A stretch of DNA of 64,000 bases from Bacteroidetes bacterium 37-13 (lineage in GTDB: Bacteria; Bacteroidota; Bacteroidia; Chitinophagales; LD1): contig MKTC01000016.1 in assembly GCA_001897535.1 (NCBI GenBank), forward strand, positions 214,458 through 278,457, read 5' to 3'. Every line of letters starts with the position of its first letter. Within the stretch, counting starts at the first letter, position 1. A model generated the notes under the pieces. That model searched no databases and was not told where the DNA came from. It saw only the letters and a list, made by a program, of their open reading frames with translations. Made by a program: the position numbers and the translations under genes. Below, piece after piece: positions 19,790-28,872 of the stretch.

Positions 19790-21178
19790 ATGAATGCACT
19801 AATATATACATCAGCTCTTGGAATTATCTGCCTTTTGGCTGAAATTTTCAATTTGCGCAAACTTATTATTCCTATTGCTATTGCAGGGTTATTGGCTATT
19901 CTGGGAACTGTAGCTTTAGATTGGAATGCCGATAATTCTATTCGCGAAGCAGCATTGTACAATATGCTTAGAGCAGATAGTTTTTCACTTACATTTTCGG
20001 GATTACTTATTAGCTTAACCGTGCTTTTGCTTATGCTTAGCACCGATTTTTACAAAACAGAACAAGCGAAAATTTCAGATTACATTGCGCTAATACTTTT
20101 CATACTTGCAGGTAGTTTGGCAATGGCAAGTTTCGGCAATTTAGCTATGCTCTTTTTAGGTATTGAAGTGCTTTCTATTTCGCTTTATATTATGGCTGGC
20201 GCAAACAAGCACGATAAGCGCAGCAACGAAGCCGGAATGAAATATTTCTTAATGGGTTCTTTTGCTTCAGGTTTGTTATTGTTTGGTATTGCTTTGGTTT
20301 ATGGCGAAACAGGCTCTTTCGACATTGTTGAAATCCGCGATTTTATTGCTACACATCAGCCTACTTCAATGCTTTACGTTGGTGTTGGCTTAATGCTAAT
20401 GGCACTATTGTTTAAAACTGGTGCAGCACCATTTCACTATTGGGCACCTGATGTTTACGAAGGTGCGCCAATGTTTCACACTGCCATTTTAATGACCGTT
20501 GCTAAGATTGGAGCGTTTGCTGCTTTCTATCGCTTATTCTCTGCTTGCTTTATTCCTGTAATGATGCCTTTTGGCTGGGTTTTAAGTATAGTAGTTGCAC
20601 TCACTATCACGGTTGGAAACTTATCTGCTTTAGTTCAAGATTCGTTCAAGCGTATGTTGGCGCTATCGGGCGTGAGCAATGCGGGTTATTTAATGATTGC
20701 CATTGTTACGCTTTACGGCAAAACCGATAACGCAGTATTCTACTATTCTTTAGCTTATGGTATGGCTTTAATTACTGCATTTACCATTGCAATTTTAGTT
20801 TATAGAAGTTCAGAGACCGAAAGTTTCAGCGGCTTTAATGGCTTAGCAAAGCGCCATCCGTTTATTGCGGCATCTTTAACTATTGCCATGCTTTCGCTTG
20901 CAGGTATTCCGCCATTTGCAGGCTTCTTTGGTAAATATTATATCTTTAGCGAAGCTGTGCGCAACGGAAGAATGTGGTTAGTAATTATTGCAACCATCAA
21001 TTCAATAATTGGTGTTTACTATTACTTAAAAGTGGTTTTTGCCATGTACTTAAAAGAGAGCGATTCCAATGCTGCTCCATTGCAAATTCCGGTTATATAC
21101 AGTGTGGTAATTGCCATTACACTCACGGTAATTCTTGCAGTTGGCTTATTTCCTTCAACTGTTCTTGGTTGGTTATAA
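19790..21178 (+). CDS. nuoN: NADH-quinone oxidoreductase subunit N
   Basis: The third antiporter-like subunit of complex I, 462 residues. Family landmarks are LGIEVLSISLYIMAG (with the TM5 glutamate), LFKTGAAPFHYWAPDVYEGAP (TM7 lysine) and FKRMLALSGVSNAGYL. It is the last nuo gene of the run. No clear terminator follows before the Crp/Fnr gene at 21335. Confidence 0.96.
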   Translation: MNALIYTSALGIICLLAEIFNLRKLIIPIAIAGLLAILGTVALDWNADNSIREAALYNMLRADSFSLTFSGLLISLTVLLLMLSTDFYKTEQAKISDYIALILFILAGSLAMASFGNLAMLFLGIEVLSISLYIMAGANKHDKRSNEAGMKYFLMGSFASGLLLFGIALVYGETGSFDIVEIRDFIATHQPTSMLYVGVGLMLMALLFKTGAAPFHYWAPDVYEGAPMFHTAILMTVAKIGAFAAFYRLFSACFIPVMMPFGWVLSIVVALTITVGNLSALVQDSFKRMLALSGVSNAGYLMIAIVTLYGKTDNAVFYYSLAYGMALITAFTIAILVYRSSETESFSGFNGLAKRHPFIAASLTIAMLSLAGIPPFAGFFGKYYIFSEAVRNGRMWLVIIATINSIIGVYYYLKVVFAMYLKESDSNAAPLQIPVIYSVVIAITLTVILAVGLFPSTVLGWL

Positions 21179-21334
21179 GCAATTAGAATACTTTTTCGAT
21201 TTAGCAACAAATGAATATTTTCTTTTTCGTAAAAAGATAGATTCAACTTTCTTAATTTTAAAGAAAATTTGTGATGTAAGTAAAGGAGTTCTCATATTGC
21301 ACCTTCAACGCAAATTGAAATGATGCTTTAGGCA

Positions 21335-21925
21335 ATGCAGATAGACTACAATGTACTTATAGCTTACGGTGGTGTTGCTCAAAAAATTGCAAAGGGCGAT
21401 TTCATATTCAAGGAAGGTTCATTTCCGCGTTACTTTTTTCAAATTTTACAAGGCGAAGTGAGGCTTTTTTCATCAAACAAAGAAGGGCGAATTTTGTTAC
21501 AAGGCATTTTTAAAAACGGACAAACTTTTGGTGAAGCTCCGTTGCTAAACGATAAGCCATATCCTAATACCGCACAAGCCACGCAGCCCACAGTAATTGT
21601 AAAAATAAGCAAGGAAAAGTTTGTTAGCTTACTAAAAGATTTTCCTGATACAACAACGGCATTACTCTTTTCGCTCACGAAAAGAATATATAATAATACG
21701 CTATTGGCACAAATATGGGTTGCCCAAACTCCTGAAGAAAAAATTCTCTTGTTTCTTAAAAACTATAAGGCAGAATTAAATACTGCCGAGCAAATTTTAA
21801 TTACGCTTACACGCCAGCAAATAGCTGATTTTACAGGCTTGCGCGTAGAGACCGTGATTAGAACAATAAAAAAAATGTGTACACAAGGGAAAGTAAAAAT
21901 TATCAATCATAAACTCTATTATTAA
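21335..21925 (+). CDS. Crp/Fnr-family transcription regulator
   Basis: A 196-residue regulator. Its N-terminal cyclic-nucleotide-binding-type beta roll (GDFIFKEGSFPRYFFQILQG, then NGQTFGEAPLL) is followed by a C-terminal winged helix with QQIADFTGLRVETVIRT. The N-terminus lacks the cysteine cluster of true FNR, so the effector is unknown; cyclic nucleotide, heme or NO sensing are all possible in this family. It ends six bases before the next gene, which indicates one operon and makes that membrane protein its likely target or sensor partner. TTGC N9 GCAA at 21297-21313, just upstream, could be an operator, but this is weak. Confidence 0.88.
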   Translation: MQIDYNVLIAYGGVAQKIAKGDFIFKEGSFPRYFFQILQGEVRLFSSNKEGRILLQGIFKNGQTFGEAPLLNDKPYPNTAQATQPTVIVKISKEKFVSLLKDFPDTTTALLFSLTKRIYNNTLLAQIWVAQTPEEKILLFLKNYKAELNTAEQILITLTRQQIADFTGLRVETVIRTIKKMCTQGKVKIINHKLYY

Positions 21926-21930
21926 AATAT

Positions 21931-23163
21931 ATGGCAGAAGTATTACTATACAGAAAATGGTTTAAGTGGGGCGTTTTTAATCTGGCAATTGTAGCACTTT
22001 ATGGCACTTTAATGCGCTATAAAATAGCTTATGACTTACCGTTTTTAAATCAAAAATTTCTGTTGCATGCACACTCACATTTTGCCTTTAGCGGCTGGCT
22101 CGGGCATATTTTTTATTCCGGAATTGCAATGCTTCTATTTCCTGTAATTAATGAAGCAAGGCAGAAAATATATAAAGGTCTAATACTCCTTAATTTGATT
22201 AGCTCATTTGGTATGCTCATTGCTTTTACCATTCAAGGATATAAAACAATTTCTATTACCTTTTCTACGCTAAGCATAGTTGTACCGGTGCTATTTGCAC
22301 TGTTTTATATTAAAGACAGCAAACAATTATCAAAAGATGCAGCCTATAAGCCATGGATTGGCGGGGCATTGTTTTTTAATGTACTCTCAATTTTCGGGCC
22401 ATTAACTTTAGCATACTTAATGGTTACTAAAAATTTTGATAATAATATGTATCGCGCAGCGGTTTACTACTTCCTACATTTTCAATACAATGGTTGGTTT
22501 TTCTTTGCGGCAGTAGCTCTAATTACCACTTTACTTCCTAAAAATTTCCCTGACATAAAAATCTATTTCACCATATTTTTACTTACTGTTATCCCTACCT
22601 ATTTTCTTTCAATAATGTGGGTAAAAATACCGTTGTGGTTATATGTAATAACTGTGATTGCATCAATAATTGAAATGGGTGCTTGGGTAAGTTTGCTGGT
22701 GCGCGTCTTTCCTATTTTGCACAACAATCAACACAAAGGAGAAACTTCGTGGGTAAATATTTTGCTCTACATTGCCACCTTCGCAATGACCGTAAAGTTT
22801 CTACTCCAAACACTTTCGGTAATTCCTTCGCTCAGCAATTTGGTGTTTGGATTTCGCTCCATTGTAATTGCATATTTACATTTAATACTACTTGGCGTTT
22901 ATAGTATTTTCGTGTTAGGTTATGCTTTCCGTTCGGGAATTTTACAAAGCACCAACTTTGCAAAGTATGCTTCGTTTGTGTTTGTATTTGGTGTTTTTTT
23001 AAATGAATCTGCCTTAGGCATTCAAGGATTTGCAGCATTTAGCTATACTCCGGTGCCACATATCAATGGCGTATTATTATTTGCAGCATTAACACTTTTG
23101 TTAGGCGGAATTCTTTTAACCACTTCGCAGCTTGTGGCAAAGGGCAACAACAGTAAGAAATAG
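21931..23163 (+). CDS. Polytopic histidine-rich membrane protein, possibly heme-copper-oxidase-like or NnrS-like
   Basis: A 410-residue protein with about twelve hydrophobic helices. Histidines stand inside or at the ends of helices in patterns that resemble heme ligands. They are HAHSHFAFSGWLGH (His46/48/50/59), LHFQYNGWFFF (His183), AYLHLILLG (His317) and PHINGVLLF near residue 380. The HxH...GW and HFQ.NGW patterns recall heme-copper oxidase subunit I and NnrS-type proteins, but I cannot place it in a named family. It starts six bases after a Crp/Fnr regulator and follows the complex I genes. A role in respiration or nitric-oxide response is inference from motif and context only. Confidence 0.7.
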   Translation: MAEVLLYRKWFKWGVFNLAIVALYGTLMRYKIAYDLPFLNQKFLLHAHSHFAFSGWLGHIFYSGIAMLLFPVINEARQKIYKGLILLNLISSFGMLIAFTIQGYKTISITFSTLSIVVPVLFALFYIKDSKQLSKDAAYKPWIGGALFFNVLSIFGPLTLAYLMVTKNFDNNMYRAAVYYFLHFQYNGWFFFAAVALITTLLPKNFPDIKIYFTIFLLTVIPTYFLSIMWVKIPLWLYVITVIASIIEMGAWVSLLVRVFPILHNNQHKGETSWVNILLYIATFAMTVKFLLQTLSVIPSLSNLVFGFRSIVIAYLHLILLGVYSIFVLGYAFRSGILQSTNFAKYASFVFVFGVFLNESALGIQGFAAFSYTPVPHINGVLLFAALTLLLGGILLTTSQLVAKGNNSKK

Positions 23164-23255
23164 TTACACTATTTTTAGTTGTGAGTTCGGCTGCCTGTTT
23201 TTCTCGCATCTAAGATTGAAAAGCGAAACAAGCGAGTTTATTAGAATATCATCTC

Positions 23256-24524
23256 CTACTTCACTTCTATCAATTTCTTGTAATCTTTAAGCAAAAACAT
23301 TGATGCAGAAACACAGATTACTGCTAATAAAATAATTGGGTAAAGAATGGTAGTTGGCGTATGGAAAAATGGCAGCGCAAATAATCCAATCAACATTAAA
23401 CGCATTAAGATATTCACCACAAAAAACACGCTTCCTGCTCTACCGATTACCTCGTTTGGCACATGGTGAAAAATATAGGTAATACGCTGAATACGAACTC
23501 CTGCATTGCAAAATCCAATAATAAAATTTGCCATATAAAACAGTATCGTAAGTTTAGTAGCTATCATCGCTAAATACATAAATCCTGCGATTGCATTTAA
23601 TGCAATTAAACTGCTTATATTTTGGTCTTGTTTAAATATTCGCGCAGTAAAAACACCTGCTAACAATGCGCCAATAGAAAATGTCATATCAGAAATGGCA
23701 AACGCATCGCCTCCGCGCTCTAAAAATAGTTTCACATACATGGGCGATAGTTGTGTACCAAACACAATTACGGTTAAAAACAATAATAAAGAAACCACTC
23801 CAAACCTAAGCAGCAATGGGTTTTTGTGTAAAAATGAAAAACCAATTTCTAATTGTTTTTTAAGTGATGCTGCTTCGTGTCCTTTTTTCACCTTAGTGAA
23901 AGATTTTATATTGTAGATAATAGCAAATGCCACTAAATAGGTAAATGAATTTATGCCGAAAATTGTCCAGATTTCTACTGGTTTAAACTTGAAATTTTCC
24001 AAGAAAGAAAATCCAAAAAAATGAAACCCTGAACCATCTAGACCTTGCAATAAAATGGCAGCCACACCACCGGCAACCGTAAACGAAATTTGACCTTGAA
24101 TTTCTAATAAAGAAGTAACTCTTACGTAATCTTTTTTAGGCGTAATTTCTTGTGCAAAAGCGTACAAATTCGGAAAATGCAAATTGTAAATAAACGCAGT
24201 AGCAGCGAAAGGAATTCCTGCAAGCAGCCACGGCAATTCCTGATAAAAATAGCCATAAGCCGAAACGCCCCCCAGAATAAACAATCCGGCAATATTCATA
24301 ATTAAGAAAATGCTTTTGCGGTTGTATCGATCAATTAAAGTGCCGGAATAAACACCCCAAAACAACGACACTAAAGTTACCACAAAATAAATATCGCCAA
24401 AAAGCCCTTCTTGATTGATGATGCCTGTGAAATACCACGGCACAGCCAACATAGTAATACCTTGGCTAATACCCGAAATAGCATTGGCAATTAACAGCAA
24501 GGAAATGGTGCTTGAACTTTTCAA
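23256..24524 (-). CDS. Major facilitator superfamily transporter
   Basis: A 422-residue membrane protein with about twelve helices in two halves split by a cytoplasmic loop (KSFTKVKKGHEAASLKKQL, ~residues 205-225). The MFS A-loop-like signature GTLIDRYNRKSIF follows the second helix at about residue 62. The layout fits an enterobactin-exporter or MFS_3-type efflux protein; the substrate cannot be told. The start appears to be TTG at 24524, because an in-frame TAG lies three codons upstream and no ATG occurs before the first helix. It is convergent with the membrane protein ending at 23163. Confidence 0.85.
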   Translation of the reverse strand: MKSSSTISLLLIANAISGISQGITMLAVPWYFTGIINQEGLFGDIYFVVTLVSLFWGVYSGTLIDRYNRKSIFLIMNIAGLFILGGVSAYGYFYQELPWLLAGIPFAATAFIYNLHFPNLYAFAQEITPKKDYVRVTSLLEIQGQISFTVAGGVAAILLQGLDGSGFHFFGFSFLENFKFKPVEIWTIFGINSFTYLVAFAIIYNIKSFTKVKKGHEAASLKKQLEIGFSFLHKNPLLLRFGVVSLLLFLTVIVFGTQLSPMYVKLFLERGGDAFAISDMTFSIGALLAGVFTARIFKQDQNISSLIALNAIAGFMYLAMIATKLTILFYMANFIIGFCNAGVRIQRITYIFHHVPNEVIGRAGSVFFVVNILMRLMLIGLFALPFFHTPTTILYPIILLAVICVSASMFLLKDYKKLIEVK

Positions 24525-24610
24525 CTTATGCTAAGTGTATTGATTTTTAGCGGGTGCGAATGTAAATCAATTCCATTTAGAAATAGCCAAACAGTCTTAA
24601 TGCAATTCTC

Positions 24611-25606
24611 TTACTCCGTTCCGCTTTCCGGGTGAAAATGCCCAAACATTGGCTTTGGTTTCGTACGCCAAAGTCTATCTTCTTCTTCCATTTCTTTTCT
24701 TTCTTCTTCGCTTAGCGGCAACTCTTTCGCTTCATTTAAAACCTGCTGTCCGGCATTTATCCAACAAGTGTACCAAATATCTGCAACCGATTTAATTGCA
24801 CTTCTCATTCTTCGCTCCACCATTTTTTGCATACTATCACTATAAGCTTGGCTAAATTCTTTTGAATAAACGCGCACCATGGTTGCACCTCGGCTTTCGT
24901 AAGTATATTTTATATCATCAGGAAAAGTTGCGCTTAGTTTTTTTTCCATGCCGAAAACAGTATCTAAAGCAGCATGGCTTTGTAATACTATTTTCCAAGT
25001 GTAATCTAAAGGTTTATCAATGTATTCTGCTTTGCCAATAAAATAGTCGTAGTCTTCTCCAAAAAGTTCAGGAATGCGGCTCTCCCAAAAACCGTGTATG
25101 CCAACTTGGTTAGTCATTTGTCCGTTATAGTTTTCGGTTGTGTGAAGCGGCACACTTGCATCGGCAACATAATGCCCAAGTTCAGTACTTGTTTTTAGAA
25201 TTTTGTTTTTATCCTTCATTTTAAAAGCATCGGTGAGCCTATACATCATTGTTTGAATGTGCCAAGGCACTATTCCATAAGCCTTCAAAGTATCTTCAGA
25301 ATATTTAGCCACAGCATCTTTCCACCTGCGCGGAAAACTATCACACGGATATTGGCAATAGTGGTCTAAATCTATAAAATGCCGCGCGCCTTCATCGGGT
25401 AAAGCATAACGCCTTTTATCTGGATCTACAGCATGAACCGTAATGTATTCAATATTGGCTTTGTAAAAATCAATCATTGCCGGAGGGAGTAGAAAAACAG
25501 CAATTCTATTTATTCGCTGATGCCCCCAAAATCCCCATGCTTGTGCATTTTTAAATGTAAACACTATTAAAAACAACACTAAAATTTTTGCAATGGGATA
25601 TTTCAT
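24611..25606 (-). CDS. Secreted zinc-dependent phospholipase C / S1-P1 nuclease family protein
   Basis: A 331-residue protein with a signal peptide ending at Ala-Trp. The mature N-terminal Trp plus GHQRINRIAVFLLP, the later RHFIDLDHYC, and ELGHYVADASVPLHTTENYNGQ give the Trp/His/Asp ligands of the trinuclear zinc site of the phospholipase C/P1 nuclease fold. HGFWESRIPELF supplies the remaining His and Glu. The C-terminus is charged (EERKEMEEEDRLW) and there is no T9SS sorting domain, so a periplasmic location or lipid anchor is more likely. Whether it cleaves phospholipid or nucleic acid cannot be settled from sequence. Confidence 0.86.
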   Translation of the reverse strand: MKYPIAKILVLFLIVFTFKNAQAWGFWGHQRINRIAVFLLPPAMIDFYKANIEYITVHAVDPDKRRYALPDEGARHFIDLDHYCQYPCDSFPRRWKDAVAKYSEDTLKAYGIVPWHIQTMMYRLTDAFKMKDKNKILKTSTELGHYVADASVPLHTTENYNGQMTNQVGIHGFWESRIPELFGEDYDYFIGKAEYIDKPLDYTWKIVLQSHAALDTVFGMEKKLSATFPDDIKYTYESRGATMVRVYSKEFSQAYSDSMQKMVERRMRSAIKSVADIWYTCWINAGQQVLNEAKELPLSEEERKEMEEEDRLWRTKPKPMFGHFHPESGTE

Positions 25607-25879
25607 TTTTTAAATATAAAAAGTATAAGCAAAAACAATAGCAATTCGCTCTTTCACATATCCTCGTGATATGTAGTAGCATAGAGTTTTTCAAATCACA
25701 AAACAAGGCACAAAATGATTGGTAAAATACTTGCACAATACAACTGAACATAGCCAATTGGTTGATTTTGTAATCACGACTGCACATGCCGACCAAAATA
25801 TAAAACTGTTGAATAATGAACTAAGTTTATCACAAGTGGTCTATCACTTACAACAACTAAAAACCTGTTGTGCATTTAG

Positions 25880-26068
25880 ATTAAACCCAAATTACGCATT
25901 AGCTAATTTAATTTACTAAGTTTTCATTTCATTATAGCCAGAAGCCCTTGTATATATTGATTTTTAGAAGATTATTTCAATAAAAATCTCTAATGCTACG
26001 CATTAGAAAAAACACGCTTTTTGTTGTTGATTTTCAGGTATTTGTAAATTGCGTAATTTGGATTAAAT
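25880..26068. repeat. MITE-like element: ~19-bp imperfect inverted repeats enclosing a hairpin
   Basis: CCAAATTACGCA (25887-25898) has its exact reverse complement TGCGTAATTTGG at 26050-26061. The similarity extends to about 16 of 19 bases. Between the arms, at 25989-26007, TCTAATGC and GCATTAGA form a perfect 8-bp stem with a 3-base loop. GCATTAG also occurs next to the left arm (25896-25902). No transposase is present. It could be a small non-autonomous element or an RNA structure. Confidence 0.4.
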
Positions 26069-26087
26069 TGAAACATTACTTGCCTGG

Positions 26088-26202
26088 ACGCAGGCTGTGC
26101 CTGCGTTCTGTAAGTGCAGTAGCTTCTGCCTACAAAAGATAACTTTAAAACAATAAATAAATGATTGCTTTTGTACGCAGAGTGCCTTGTAGGACACTCT
26201 GC
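26088..26202. repeat. Two strong hairpins downstream of the fibre-like gene
   Basis: ACGCAGGC (26088-26095) pairs with GCCTGCGT (26099-26106) across a 3-base loop. GCAGAGTG (26177-26184) pairs with CACTCTGC (26195-26202), with two more C-G pairs inside. They lie 17 to 131 bases past the stop of the minus-strand gene ending at 26219. The first arm of each begins with a GCAG core. They may be REP-like repeats or act as transcript 3' ends; neither has a T run, so simple terminator function is doubtful. Confidence 0.5.
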
Positions 26203-26218
26203 TGGGAAGGCAAATAAA

Positions 26219-28594
26219 CTATTGCATAATTCTAAATCTCATATCAATATTCTGAGTACCACTATGTTCTTCAATCCAAGCAGCAATAAAATAAGTGGTG
26301 GTTGTTTGAATAATAGTCCAAAAGCCATCATTGTCATTATTCCAGTTACCGGTATTATTTGATATAGAGTTAAGAATTACAACATAATTATCTGTTGGTA
26401 ATGCAGCACTAAAATTAAATTGGTATCGTGCATCTGTACCATTATTATCCAACCTAGATATACTCGAAAAATTAAAATCATTTTTTTTAACACTTGGGAT
26501 TGATATACCTGGATCTCCAATATATGCTTGCCCTGAAGCCATTACACCAGGTATTCTTTGCCATGCAGTTGAAGCAGAGTTATTTGTTTTTCTAAAATAA
26601 ATATTTTGATCAAAAAAACTACCGGCAAACTGCATAGCATAGTTATTGATAGGGTTACTATGCCTTACATCTAATAAATGCCACCAGCCGCTTGCTCCTG
26701 AAGGCCAACTTGAGGCTGGAGAAGGTGCGCTAGTTTGGTAAAATCCACTCTTTGCTCCTGCATTACCTTGCAAACCTGCATCTTCCCTACTTTCTGTACG
26801 TGTTTGATCGTCACCCCAATAAACAATACCGTTTGCCATAATATTTCCATTCACTTGTAGTTTTTCAACAGGATTGGTTGTTCCAATACCTACATTGCCA
26901 TTGCTGCGCACACGCATAATTTCTGTATTCGCGGCTCCATTCCATGTATTAAATATTAAGTCTGCGCTTGTACCTGAAAAGCCATTTTCTGAGGCGACAA
27001 TAGAAGCATTGGGAATAGGGTCAGTACTATAATCAGTACTAAATGCAAGTTTGGTATTATTACCTGCCACCCAAATATCGCCACCATGCACCCAAAGTTT
27101 GCCTTGTGCTGGATTAGTTGTTCCAATACCTACATTGCCGTTTTTAGGCATAAGGGCAATATGGTTGTTGTTAGTGTTTAATGTAAGCAGGTTACTATTT
27201 TCAGCCGTAAGAGAAAACTCGTTGGTTAAATTATTTGCACCAGACCAAGCTCCGTCCCAAAGCATAATTCCTTGGCGTGTTCCACCCGAATAGTAGCCTA
27301 TCCACTCATAACTATTATCATCAGCACGGTTTGTAAAAAAACCAATGTTGTCGCTTGGGCTATTTAAACTTGGAACATTAGTTATTCCATTGCCACTCAT
27401 ATTTAAGGTTGTAGTAGCAGTATGATTTCCTAAATTGTCTCCGGTTGGGGCGGTAATACCTAGCACGCTTAATGCTTGAGCCGGAGTTAAATCTTCCGGG
27501 TCTCCACTTCCTGAGCTATACCTTCCTTTAATACGATTCTGTGCCATATCGCTTAGCTTGGTGTTAGTAACTGTATTACTTCCTATAGTTGTGCTTATTG
27601 CAGTAGTCCCACTTCCTGATACATCACCGCTAAGTGTAATATTCTGATTCCCTGTTAAATATGCAGCATTGCTCCCACCCGTAACCTGACCTTTAGAATT
27701 TACGGTTACATTGTTGTAAGTGTTTGCAGTTACACCGGTTGTGGCTAAGTCGGCAGCAGTAATAGTGCCATCTAATATTTTACCCGTTGTTACAGCATTG
27801 TTTGCAATGGTCGGGCTCGGGTAAGTTCCAGTTAAATCGCCTCCTGCCGTTCCGCTTGGAGGTAATGTGCTTGGCGTTCCTGCAACATCACTATATTGCA
27901 CTTGTGCAAATTCATACGCTGTGTTGGTATTGTTTCTTCTCAATACTTGATTGCCTGATGATGATGCTACGCCACTTACCGGGCTTGAGCCATTGCCAAT
28001 TACTGCACCTGTTATTGTATTCACGCCTGTGCCGCCATTGCTCACAGGTAAAACGTTATTTACTTTTTGGGTTAAATCTATGGTGTTGTTTTGTATATCT
28101 GTGCCGGTTATTGTTCCATCTAAAATATGGGCAGAAGTAACTTTATTGTTACCAATAGAAGGGTTCGGATAAGTTCCCGTTAAATCGCCTCCGGCTGCGC
28201 CTGTTGGCGGACCGCCAGCACCATCGCCTACGGCTTTCCAAGCTGAGCCATCCCAAAAGTCTGTTCGGTTTAAATCGGTATCAAATACCAATAAGCCTTT
28301 ATTTGTTCCGTTTAATGTTCCTCCTAAAGTAGTTTTCTGCGCAGTAGTTAAACGCGGTATATAAAATCCTTTATTGGTAATATCTGTACTAAATATTGCT
28401 TTTGCAGTATCTGCTGTAACCGCTCCTGCCACAAAGCCGCGTGTGCCTATTACTTTATCATTTGCTTTAGCGCTTCCTGCCACATCTAATTTCTGTTCAG
28501 GATTGCTTGTGCCTATTCCCACTCTGCCGCTTTGAGAGTAAGAAAAAGTAAATGCAATAGTTGCTGCTACAGTTAATAGTAAATGCTTTATCAT
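26219..28594 (-). CDS. Large secreted tail-fibre-like repeat protein
   Basis: A 791-residue protein with a signal peptide (1-20, FTFSYS then Q). It begins with GRVGIGTSNPEQKLDVAG. The closely similar NVGIGTTNP motif returns at about residues 485 and 575, a pattern typical of Bacteroidota fibre-like surface proteins. An internal module, GGDLTGTYPNPSIGNN followed by ILDGTIT, occurs twice (about 134-164 and 250-280). The rest is Gly/Thr/Asn-rich. The C-terminal ~110 residues form a compact, aromatic-rich domain (DNYVVILNSISNN, WTIIQTTTTYFIAAW) like the head of a phage fibre rather than a T9SS or S74 domain. I infer a trimeric surface fibre. Function and ligand are unknown. Confidence 0.78.
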   Translation of the reverse strand: MIKHLLLTVAATIAFTFSYSQSGRVGIGTSNPEQKLDVAGSAKANDKVIGTRGFVAGAVTADTAKAIFSTDITNKGFYIPRLTTAQKTTLGGTLNGTNKGLLVFDTDLNRTDFWDGSAWKAVGDGAGGPPTGAAGGDLTGTYPNPSIGNNKVTSAHILDGTITGTDIQNNTIDLTQKVNNVLPVSNGGTGVNTITGAVIGNGSSPVSGVASSSGNQVLRRNNTNTAYEFAQVQYSDVAGTPSTLPPSGTAGGDLTGTYPSPTIANNAVTTGKILDGTITAADLATTGVTANTYNNVTVNSKGQVTGGSNAAYLTGNQNITLSGDVSGSGTTAISTTIGSNTVTNTKLSDMAQNRIKGRYSSGSGDPEDLTPAQALSVLGITAPTGDNLGNHTATTTLNMSGNGITNVPSLNSPSDNIGFFTNRADDNSYEWIGYYSGGTRQGIMLWDGAWSGANNLTNEFSLTAENSNLLTLNTNNNHIALMPKNGNVGIGTTNPAQGKLWVHGGDIWVAGNNTKLAFSTDYSTDPIPNASIVASENGFSGTSADLIFNTWNGAANTEIMRVRSNGNVGIGTTNPVEKLQVNGNIMANGIVYWGDDQTRTESREDAGLQGNAGAKSGFYQTSAPSPASSWPSGASGWWHLLDVRHSNPINNYAMQFAGSFFDQNIYFRKTNNSASTAWQRIPGVMASGQAYIGDPGISIPSVKKNDFNFSSISRLDNNGTDARYQFNFSAALPTDNYVVILNSISNNTGNWNNDNDGFWTIIQTTTTYFIAAWIEEHSGTQNIDMRFRIMQ

Positions 28595-28630
28595 AAGTGA
28601 ATGTTTTAATTTATTCGTTTATATTAACTA

Positions 28631-28638
28631 CAAAGATA
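28631..28638 (-). promoter_or_regulatory. Candidate Bacteroidota -7 promoter element (TATCTTTG)
   Basis: Exact TAnnTTTG match on the minus strand, 36 bases upstream of the start of the fibre-like gene at 28594. No TTG is found at the usual -33 spacing. Confidence 0.4.
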
Positions 28639-28872
28639 ATGCCAAAGTTATGAGAGAAAGGTGTTTTTTAACCTTTCCTTATACGGCAATGTATTCACTT
28701 TGTTTCTATTGAAAAATTTCACTTATAGCCGAGGAATAATGCACATTAAAAAAGACAGTTGATGTAGCATAATAAATACAACTCAAAAATTAGAAACGAA
28801 CTTTCTACATAGCATAATTAAACCCGAATTATACAGTATAAATTTTATTAAGCAAAAGGGGGCAGTTCAGCA

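Larger units (their letters stand above)
25607..26218. other. Gene-free stretch of 612 bases rich in palindromes
   Basis: I see no convincing gene; the 66-codon open frame at 25719-25919 has low-complexity composition and no family features. The stretch contains an imperfect inverted repeat (arms about 25880-25898 and 26050-26068) around a perfect small hairpin, followed by two GC-richer hairpins. These are listed separately. Confidence 0.7.

Noticed and set aside
21297..21313. TTGC N9 GCAA operator before the Crp/Fnr gene
   Set aside because: Only four bases per arm and not centred like a known Crp/Fnr box; mentioned with the gene but not called as a site.
25719..25919. A 66-codon plus-strand open frame in the gene-free stretch
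   Set aside because: No family feature, no leader signal, and it overlaps the inverted-repeat arm at 25887-25898.
2892..28594. Prophage remnant suggested by two tail-fibre-like proteins
   Set aside because: Both have host signal peptides and no capsid, terminase, portal or integrase genes are nearby; such proteins are common in Bacteroidota.
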